DNA from: an uncultured Lachnospiraceae bacterium
Lineage (GTDB): Bacteria; Bacillota; Clostridia; Lachnospirales; Lachnospiraceae
Length of the DNA: 64,000 nt
Direction: 5' to 3'
Assembly (NCBI GenBank): GCA_910584585.1
Contig: CAJUBP010000016.1
Span: 1 to 64,000, forward strand
The notes under the pieces are model-generated. The model saw only the letters and a program-made list of their open reading frames with translations, did no database searches and was not told the DNA's origin. The position numbers were made by a program, and so were the translations under genes. Positions 58,128 to 64,000 of this stretch are shown here, one piece after another. The number at the start of each line of letters is the position of its first letter. Within the stretch, counting starts at the first letter, position 1.

Positions 58128-59931
58128 GGTTAGGAAGAAAGTTTTTGGAATATTCGGCGGTTTTCTGGCGGTTATGCTGATCTTTACCATATTGTCAAGG
58201 GCTGTGAGCGGCGCGTCCATGGCCAGGGTGGAAACGGTGAGAATCACCACGGGAACCATTGACCACAAGGTAAACGGAAGCGGCAGGGTGGAAGCCGGAA
58301 AAGAAATTGCGGTATATACGGAAAACGGGCAGCGGGTCAAGGAAATCTGTGTCCGGGAAGGCCAGTCGGTGAAGGCGGGAGATGTGTTGTTTACCGTTGA
58401 TCTGGAAGAACTGGAGGAACAGATTCTGGCAGCGCAGCAGGAATTGGAAAAGTCCAGGCTGCAGAATCAGGATGCGCAAAGTTCCCGGAATGTGGAACAA
58501 CAGAACCGGGAACGGGCCAAGAACAGGGCGGCAGAGGATTACAGCCAGGCGGTAGCTGAGGGAGACGCCTCAGTGGCTCAGGCGAAAGCGGTCTGGGACC
58601 AGGCAGAGCAGGAACTTGAGAACTTTCTGGCGGCGGGGCCGCCGGACACAGCCGCTGGGGAAAACAGGGCAAAACAAGAGGCAGACGAAAAGCCCGAAGC
58701 GGCAGAAAGTAAGAAAAAAGGCAGTGATTCTCAGCCAGATGAGAGTGAACAGGGCGCCGCAAGAGGAAGTCAGCCAGAGACGGATGGAAGTAAGCAGAAC
58801 GCTGAAAGAGGAAGTCAGCCGGAGACGGATGGAAGTAAGCAGAACGCCGCAAGAGGAAGTCAGCCGGAGGCGGATGAAAGTGAGCAGAATCTGGGGGCCG
58901 GCCAGCCGGAAACGACCGGGAATGGACAGGATACCGGAATCAGCCAGCCGGAATCGACCGGGAATGGACAGGATACCGGAACCGGCCAGCCGGAATCGAC
59001 CGGGAATGGACAGGATACCGGAACCGGCCAGCCGGAAACATCCGGGGATGGACAGGATGCAGGAGGAAGTCAGTCGGAATCATCTGGAAATGAGCAGAGC
59101 AAGGAGGACGAACTTTCAGCCTGGGAAGCGGAAAAAGCCAGGTTAGAGCAGGCGGCAGCCCAGGCAAAGGCAGATTATGAGACTGCAGTGTCCTCCCGGA
59201 CAGAAAATGTTAAGACAGCGGCCAGAGCCATGGAAGACGCCAATGCGCCTGCAGCGTCAGACAGCACATCCAGACAGAATGAAATTACCACCAGACAGCA
59301 GGAATTGGCTTTGGGCAAACTTCAGGCTTTGCAAAAGGCGGAGGGAAAAATAACGGCGCCGGTACAGGGCGTTGTGACAAATATTGCCGTCACCACAGGG
59401 GATTTTACCACAGAGGGGACGGCCATGCGTCTGGCGGATACCTCCCAGGGAAGCCGTCTGGTGGCTTCGGTGGATAAATCCAATGAAGAATATGTCAGCA
59501 AGGGATGTCAGGCAGTGATCAGCGTACCCGGAAGCAAAGAGAAAATTACGAAATACACGGTGACCAGCATAACAGAAAATGAAGAAGATCCTGCACTGCT
59601 GGATATCGTGATTGATATGCCGGACGGAGGGCTGGAAGCGGGAACCCGGGCCGAGATAGAGATTGTCCAGAAGTCAGAAAATTATTCCGCAGTGATTCCG
59701 GTTCAGGCGCTGCATGAAGAACAGAACGGTTCCTACGTGTTGGTGATGGAAGAAGAACAGGGCGTGATGGGAACAGAACTGGTTGCCAAACGTTATGAGG
59801 TAAAGGTCCAGGATAAGAACAGCGTCCAGGCAGCATTGGAAGATGGGATTCTGACCTCAGAACAGGAGATTATCAGCACTTCCAGCAGAAGTATCGGGGA
59901 TGGAAGCCGTGTCAGGAAGAAAGAAGGTTAG
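58126..59931 (+). CDS. HlyD/MacA-type membrane fusion (adaptor) protein with long repeat insertion
   Basis: 601 residues. N-terminal anchor (residues ~7-25), lipoyl-like hairpin (INGSGRVEAG-like VNGSGRVEAGKEIAVYT, VREGQSVKAGDVLFTVD), coiled coil, then barrel and C-terminal domains (GKITAPVQGVVTNIAVTTGD, AVIPVQALHEEQNGSYVLV). The coiled coil is interrupted by ~130 residues of tandem repeats, three 15-residue GSQPETDGSKQNAAR units followed by 14-residue GQDTGTGQPESTGN units (about 58750-59100). Partner of the 59935 membrane protein. Adaptors of this kind work with MacB-type export or signalling permeases. Confidence 0.85.
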   Translation: MVRKKVFGIFGGFLAVMLIFTILSRAVSGASMARVETVRITTGTIDHKVNGSGRVEAGKEIAVYTENGQRVKEICVREGQSVKAGDVLFTVDLEELEEQILAAQQELEKSRLQNQDAQSSRNVEQQNRERAKNRAAEDYSQAVAEGDASVAQAKAVWDQAEQELENFLAAGPPDTAAGENRAKQEADEKPEAAESKKKGSDSQPDESEQGAARGSQPETDGSKQNAERGSQPETDGSKQNAARGSQPEADESEQNLGAGQPETTGNGQDTGISQPESTGNGQDTGTGQPESTGNGQDTGTGQPETSGDGQDAGGSQSESSGNEQSKEDELSAWEAEKARLEQAAAQAKADYETAVSSRTENVKTAARAMEDANAPAASDSTSRQNEITTRQQELALGKLQALQKAEGKITAPVQGVVTNIAVTTGDFTTEGTAMRLADTSQGSRLVASVDKSNEEYVSKGCQAVISVPGSKEKITKYTVTSITENEEDPALLDIVIDMPDGGLEAGTRAEIEIVQKSENYSAVIPVQALHEEQNGSYVLVMEEEQGVMGTELVAKRYEVKVQDKNSVQAALEDGILTSEQEIISTSSRSIGDGSRVRKKEG

Positions 59932-59934
59932 GGC

Positions 59935-61068
59935 ATGAAGATGAATATGAAAAAATATGGAAAATACCTGTGTTTCGCAGGGATAGGAATGCTTGGCATC
60001 ACCTTGTTTTACCTGGCTTTCGCTGCCTGGTGCAGTATGCTTTGGGCAAAAGACAGCGTGCTGTTTTATCTGGAAGAGCCGGTTTCGGTGGAAGAGGCGC
60101 TGAGCATTTCGGAGGTAAACCGGGAAATGGCTAAGATGCGGCAGGAGGGACAGGAGGGACAGGCCGTTCCTTTGAATTACTGTATCTGGGGGCAGAAAGA
60201 ACAGGCCGCTGTGTCCAATAAAGAGTTGTCAAGGAGTACGGCCGCAGATGTAATTTATCTGAGCGGCAATCCGGAGCTGTTGTTTGAAGACTGCCGCATT
60301 CCCATACAGGAGGACGCCCAGGGGTGTCTGATAGATGAAGAAACAGCATGGGAATTGTTTGGAAGCAGTCAGGTGGTGGGAAAAGAAGTCTTTTGCCAGG
60401 AGAAAAGCTATATCATTCGAAAGGTGATCCCGGCAAAGGGGAGAGTTCTGGCTTTTCAGGCAAGCCATGCTCAGATTGTGAAAGAACTGTCTGCAGAGGG
60501 AGAAGAAAAACCCTCTGCGGATTCTGTTTTACAGAGGATTACCGTGCAAAAGCCCGGGGAAAGCTCTATTCGGGATCTGCAGATGATTTTGGCCGGTCAG
60601 TACGGGCTGGATGTACAGGTTCTGGATACAGAACTGCTGCGGGGAATCGGAGGATGCCTGCTTTTGGCTGTTCCGGTGACTGTCTGCTTATTTTTGTGGA
60701 TTTTGCTGTGCCGCCGGTGCAGGGGACAGGAGACTTTGCGGCAAAAGGCAGTGCTGGGGGGATTTTCTCTGGCTCTGGCTGCAGGGCTGATTTTCTTTTT
60801 GGGGAAATGGGTGCGGATACCGGATGATTATATTCCGACTTTGTGGTCAGATTTTTCCTTCTGGACCGGGTTATGGGAAGAAAAACTGGAAGGAATGAAA
60901 TTGCTGCTTCGGATTCCCAAAGGAATTCCGGATTTTGAGTGGATGGACGGATTTTTCAGAACAGCGGCGTATAGTCTGCTGGCGGAGCTGCTGGCATTGC
61001 TGCTGTTCGCAGAAGCAAGGAGGCGCATGGATCGTTATTTTTCATGCCTATGCCAATCACTTTGCTGA
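59935..61068 (+). CDS. MacB/FtsX-like membrane protein
   Basis: 377 residues. Layout TM1 (~14-35), extracytoplasmic domain, then three spans (~238-262, ~275-295, ~345-365), as in MacB/FtsX permeases. The outer domain has ADVIYLSGNPELLF and LIDEETAWELFGSSQVVGKE, close to the MacB periplasmic core signature. Basic residues follow the last span. It begins three bases after the adaptor stop. No ATPase gene follows, so the full efflux complex is not complete in the window. Confidence 0.7.
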   Translation: MKMNMKKYGKYLCFAGIGMLGITLFYLAFAAWCSMLWAKDSVLFYLEEPVSVEEALSISEVNREMAKMRQEGQEGQAVPLNYCIWGQKEQAAVSNKELSRSTAADVIYLSGNPELLFEDCRIPIQEDAQGCLIDEETAWELFGSSQVVGKEVFCQEKSYIIRKVIPAKGRVLAFQASHAQIVKELSAEGEEKPSADSVLQRITVQKPGESSIRDLQMILAGQYGLDVQVLDTELLRGIGGCLLLAVPVTVCLFLWILLCRRCRGQETLRQKAVLGGFSLALAAGLIFFLGKWVRIPDDYIPTLWSDFSFWTGLWEEKLEGMKLLLRIPKGIPDFEWMDGFFRTAAYSLLAELLALLLFAEARRRMDRYFSCLCQSLC

Positions 61069-61198
61069 TTGGTATAGGTGGGAATTGTAACCCATAGGTC
61101 TGTGCAGTTTCATTTTCCTTGTCCTAAGGTTTGACTTTACAGTGAGATTGTTTTAAAATAAAAACAGATACAGCGAAACTGTGAGGAGGACAAGAGTT

Positions 61199-61456
61199 TT
61201 GAAAATAAAGAGCAGCTGGGTCATTGTTTTTATCATGCTGATTGGGCTGATACTGGGCACAGTCATCGGCAGTTACTGCGGAGGCATTCCGGCGCTTAGC
61301 TGGCTGAATTACGGACAGATATTCGGGCTGACAAGTCCTCTTGTATTGGATTTGGGAGCTTTGGTTCTTACTTTGGGACTGACGATTAAGATAAATATTG
61401 CAAGCGTACTGGGAATTGTGCTTGCATTTTTGTGTTATAAATTGCTGGTGAGGTAG
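61199..61456 (+). CDS. DUF4321 small membrane protein
   Basis: 85 residues from a TTG start placed nine bases after GAGGAGGA; a GTG at 61181 coincides with the ribosome site and is unlikely. Two hydrophobic spans, with LSWLNYGQIFGL and LVLDLGALVLTLGLTIKINI as the conserved core of DUF4321, a clostridial family of unknown function. Confidence 0.8.
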   Translation: MKIKSSWVIVFIMLIGLILGTVIGSYCGGIPALSWLNYGQIFGLTSPLVLDLGALVLTLGLTIKINIASVLGIVLAFLCYKLLVR

Positions 61457-61597
61457 GGAAAATAAAGATCGTCAATAAAAAATTTTGCGATAAGAATTAC
61501 CAATAAGAACCTGTGATAAAATCTGCAATACGGAAAAAAGCATATTAATTTTAGGAAAAAGCCCGGTTTATCCGGGGAAGGAAAGGAAGGGAGTCCC

Positions 61598-61951
61598 ATG
61601 GAAAATGTATTGATTGAATATCCCAAATGCTCCACCTGCAAGAAGGCAAAGCAGTGGCTGGAAGAACATCAGGCGGTATTTGAAGATCGCAATATTAAGG
61701 AACAGAATCCTGCCAAAGAAGAACTAAAGGAATGGCATGAAAGAAGCGGGCTGGACATCAAACGATTTTTTAACACCAGCGGTATGCTGTACCGGGAGAT
61801 GCAGTTGAAGGACAAACTGCCGGAAATGTCTCTGGAAGAAAAATACAACCTGCTTTCCACCGATGGGATGCTGGTGAAGCGGCCCATACTGGTAACAGAA
61901 AAAGGCGTCGCAACGGGCTTTCAGCCGGAGGAATGGGAGAAGCTTTTATAA
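61598..61951 (+). CDS. Spx/ArsC-family thioredoxin-fold protein
   Basis: 117 residues. Active motif CSTCKKAKQWL (CxxC) at residues 11-14, RNIKEQNPAKEEL, and the C-terminal LLSTDGMLVKRPILV are typical of the ArsC/Spx/YffB family. It could be an arsenate reductase-like enzyme or a redox regulator of Spx type. Ribosome site GGAAGGGAG. Its 3' end is copied once in tandem (63 bp) at 61980-62023. Confidence 0.88.
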   Translation: MENVLIEYPKCSTCKKAKQWLEEHQAVFEDRNIKEQNPAKEELKEWHERSGLDIKRFFNTSGMLYREMQLKDKLPEMSLEEKYNLLSTDGMLVKRPILVTEKGVATGFQPEEWEKLL

Positions 61952-62023
61952 GATGGAAATGGAAAGAGCATAGCGCCAGGCTTTCAGCCGGAGAAATGGG
62001 AGAAGCTTTTATAAGATGGAAGT
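61917..62023 (+). repeat. 63-bp tandem duplication at the ArsC-acylphosphatase junction
   Basis: GCTTTCAGCCGGAGGAATGG at 61917 and GCTTTCAGCCGGAGAAATGG at 61980 start two near-identical ~44-bp blocks ending in TTTTATAAGATGGAA. The first contains the ArsC stop and starts a 6-residue ORF MEMERA (61953-61973). The second carries the ribosome site and ATG of the acylphosphatase. Confidence 0.85.
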
Positions 62024-62291
62024 GATTCGGGAACATTTGGTATTTACAGGAAGAGTGCAGGGAGTGGGATTCCGGTTCCGTGCAGGCCATCTGGCGAAGC
62101 ATTACGGAGTGACCGGATGGATACGGAACAATTATGACGGCTCTGTGGAAGCTGAAATGCAGGGGCGGGAGGAAGAACTGGATAAGATTGTCCAGTCTCT
62201 GCAGCAGGACAGCTATATCCGTATTGACTGGGTTACCAGAGACAGGATGGAACCGGAGCCGGGAGAACGGAGGTTTTCGGTAAGATATTGA
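62016..62291 (+). CDS. acyP: Acylphosphatase
   Basis: 91 residues. Hydrolyses acyl phosphates. Catalytic Arg in GRVQGVGFRFRAG and Asn in GVTGWIRNNYDGSVE are both present, and the length is standard. It starts inside the duplicated block at 61980; GGGAGAAG in that block is its ribosome site. Confidence 0.94.
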   Translation: MEVIREHLVFTGRVQGVGFRFRAGHLAKHYGVTGWIRNNYDGSVEAEMQGREEELDKIVQSLQQDSYIRIDWVTRDRMEPEPGERRFSVRY

Positions 62292-62314
62292 TTCATTAGT
62301 AAGGAGGAGAAGGT

Positions 62315-63790
62315 ATGCTAAAAAACTGGAATAAGCCGGAGCGGCCGGGGGAAGAAGAACTGGAAGAACGTCTGGAGGCGGCAAGGGCTAAACTTGCAGT
62401 GCAGCAGATGCAGATTAAGGAGCATAAGCTGCCGGTATTTGTGCTGTTTGAAGGCTGGGGAACTGCCGGCAAAGGCAGTATTTTGGGGAAAATCATCAAG
62501 GAAATCGATCCCAGGTTTTTCAAGGTTGCCACGATGGATATTCCTACGGAAGAGGAAAAACGCAAGCCGTTTTTATACCGCTATTTCGTGAAAATTCCGG
62601 AAGCCGGCAAATTCTGCTTCCTGGACTCCGGCTGGATGGACGAAGTGACCAGGGGATGTCTTCACGGAGAAATCAAAGAAAAACAATATAAAGAACGGAT
62701 TGACAGCGTGAAGCGTTTCGAGCGGCAATTGACGGATAATGGATATCTTGTACTGAAATTTTTCTTCCATATCAGCCAGGAGGAGCAGAAGAAGCGGCTG
62801 AAAGGTCTGGAAAAAAATGAGACTACAAGCTGGCGGGTCAGTTCCAATGACACCTGGCAGAATAAGCATTATCAGAAATGCCTGAAAGTCTACGACCAAT
62901 ATCTGAGCGATACCAATGTATCCACTTCGCCCTGGTATATTGTAGACGCCAAGAACAAGAAGTGGGCGCAGCTGCAGGTGTTGGAGACTTTAGTCAGCGG
63001 AATTGAAACCGCATTGAAGAACAGCGCAATGGCAGTTCCCCTTCTGCAGAATGTATTTCCGATGGAAAAGGTGCCGAAGCTGTCAGAGATTTCTCTGGAT
63101 AAATCTCTGACCGATGAGGAATACAAGCGTCAGTTAAAGGAACTGCAGGATAAGCTGGGAATGCTTCACAATGAGCTGTATCTGAAGAAAATCCCTGTGG
63201 TGATTGCCTATGAGGGCTGGGACGCAGCAGGAAAAGGCGGCAACATCAAGCGGATTACCGGCGCTTTGGATCCAAGGGGATATGAAGTGTATCCCATTGC
63301 CAGCCCTGAGCCGCACGAAAAGGCGAGACATTATCTGTGGCGGTTCTGGAACCGGCTGCCCAAGACCGGACATGTGGCGATTTTTGACCGGACCTGGTAT
63401 GGGCGGGTTATGGTAGAACGATTGGAGGGCTTCTGCAGTGAAAATGACTGGCAGCGGGCCTACAATGAAATCAATGAATTTGAAAAAGAACTGTCAGACT
63501 GGGGCGCAGTGATTATCAAGTTCTGGGTGCAGATTGACAAGGACGTTCAGCTGGCCCGGTTTACCGACCGCCAGAATACCCCGGAAAAGCAATGGAAGAT
63601 CACAGAAGAGGACTGGCGGAACCGGGACAAATGGGATCTGTATGAGACTGCAGTCAATGAGATGATGAAAAAAACCAGCACTGCCTATGCACCCTGGCAT
63701 GTCCTGGAGTCCAATGATAAAAAATACGCCAGAATTAAGGCATTGAAAATTGTAATTGAAGAGATTGAGAAAGCTTTGAAAAAGGCGTGA
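62315..63790 (+). CDS. pap: Two-domain PPK2, polyphosphate:AMP phosphotransferase
   Basis: 491 residues made of two PPK2 domains. Walker A GWGTAGKGS (first half, ~residue 49) and GWDAAGKGGN (second, ~305); lid-type motifs include YLWRFWNRLPKTGHVAIFDR and WYGRVMVERLEG. The second half has the better catalytic signature; the first reads GTAGKGS and may be regulatory. Fused PPK2 enzymes phosphorylate AMP to ADP with polyphosphate. GGAGGAGAAGG precedes the ATG. A terminator follows. Confidence 0.9.
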   Translation: MLKNWNKPERPGEEELEERLEAARAKLAVQQMQIKEHKLPVFVLFEGWGTAGKGSILGKIIKEIDPRFFKVATMDIPTEEEKRKPFLYRYFVKIPEAGKFCFLDSGWMDEVTRGCLHGEIKEKQYKERIDSVKRFERQLTDNGYLVLKFFFHISQEEQKKRLKGLEKNETTSWRVSSNDTWQNKHYQKCLKVYDQYLSDTNVSTSPWYIVDAKNKKWAQLQVLETLVSGIETALKNSAMAVPLLQNVFPMEKVPKLSEISLDKSLTDEEYKRQLKELQDKLGMLHNELYLKKIPVVIAYEGWDAAGKGGNIKRITGALDPRGYEVYPIASPEPHEKARHYLWRFWNRLPKTGHVAIFDRTWYGRVMVERLEGFCSENDWQRAYNEINEFEKELSDWGAVIIKFWVQIDKDVQLARFTDRQNTPEKQWKITEEDWRNRDKWDLYETAVNEMMKKTSTAYAPWHVLESNDKKYARIKALKIVIEEIEKALKKA

Positions 63791-63816
63791 GCCAGGCAAG
63801 GGTTTCTTGTGATTCT

Positions 63817-63857
63817 ATTCAGAGGATCGGCAGTAATTTGGACTGTTGATCCTCTGA
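63817..63857 (+). terminator. Terminator of the PPK2 gene
   Basis: CAGAGGATC pairs with GATCCTCTG around a 19-nt loop, followed by AATTTTTC. The last ~140 bases of the window have no clear gene. Confidence 0.8.
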
Positions 63858-64000
63858 ATTTTTCTGTTGTTTTCTTAAGAAAAAGGGGCTTTCGCCGGTG
63901 ATGCAGAGATTTATAGAATATGTGAAAGAATATTTGGCGGCAATGGAAGGAGAAATGGAAGGCGGAATATGCTGCATATAATACAAAACAGGCATTTCTG

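Noticed and set aside
63901..63981. 26-codon ORF starting MQRFIEYVKEYLAAM at the end of the window
   Set aside because: Too short and without a clear ribosome site; it might be the start region of something beyond the window, but nothing supports it.

Overview
The window looks like a chromosomal stretch from a spore-forming, probably flagellated member of the Lachnospiraceae (Clostridia). The grounds are G+C near the mid-40s by eye, strong AGGAGG-type ribosome sites, spoIID and spoIIQ homologues, a flagellin with a CsrA-type regulator, a PPK2-type polyphosphate kinase, GH2/GH3 glycosidases and many two-component systems. The genus cannot be fixed from the sequence. I see no rRNA, tRNA, CRISPR array, insertion sequence or prophage.

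Layout. 1-4164: the 3' part of a repeat-rich AAA ATPase gene, then glgB. 4399-8824: OmpR-type regulator, histidine kinase, ABC ATPase (N-terminus apparently eroded) and permease. 8980-9765: cbiK on the minus strand, followed by a large palindromic element. 10280-19045: LytTR regulator and GHKL kinase, then a GH2 enzyme, a domain-permuted membrane-anchored GH3 enzyme and a GPH sugar symporter, together a glycoside-use locus. 19287-21446: patatin-like lipase and a Pro/Gly/Trp-rich protein that may belong to the spore. 21823-24050: an AT-rich two-gene island (a protein with a DGQxR-like motif plus a protein with a HEPN Rx4H motif) that is the best candidate for an undescribed, defence-like system. 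24073-34332: methyltransferase, exported C39-like protein, zinc-ribbon protein, MATE pump, metG, a TPR-GGDEF protein and tatD. 34351-38347: a YtrA-type ABC operon with its own GntR repressor and a 56-bp perfect palindrome over the promoter. 38530-41751: ksgA, then the convergent TIGR03915/TIGR03916 pair. 42160-44377: csrA and flagellin, with a sigma-28 promoter and a hairpin-loop GGA in the leader. 44603-47935: DUF4143 ATPase, spoIID and spoIIQ with sigma-E-like and sigma-F-like promoters. 48440-51483: GIY-YIG protein, hemolysin III and a DEAD-box helicase. 51706-61068: a kinase/regulator pair divergent from an operon with a propeller-fused binding lipoprotein, two MalFG-type permeases, an HlyD-type adaptor and a MacB/FtsX-like membrane protein. 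61199-63790: DUF4321, Spx/ArsC-like, acylphosphatase and a two-domain PPK2.

Two patterns cut across the window. First, at four separate gene junctions (before the MATE, gntR, adaptor and acylphosphatase genes) the translation start region has been tandemly duplicated, leaving tiny ORFs ahead of the true gene. At gntR these chain through ATGA overlaps. Second, a palindromic element with conserved ends (GATACACAGG ... CCGTCCGYATCC) occurs as two full copies whose 24-25 bp arms differ in sequence yet pair perfectly, plus three solo ends, all between genes.
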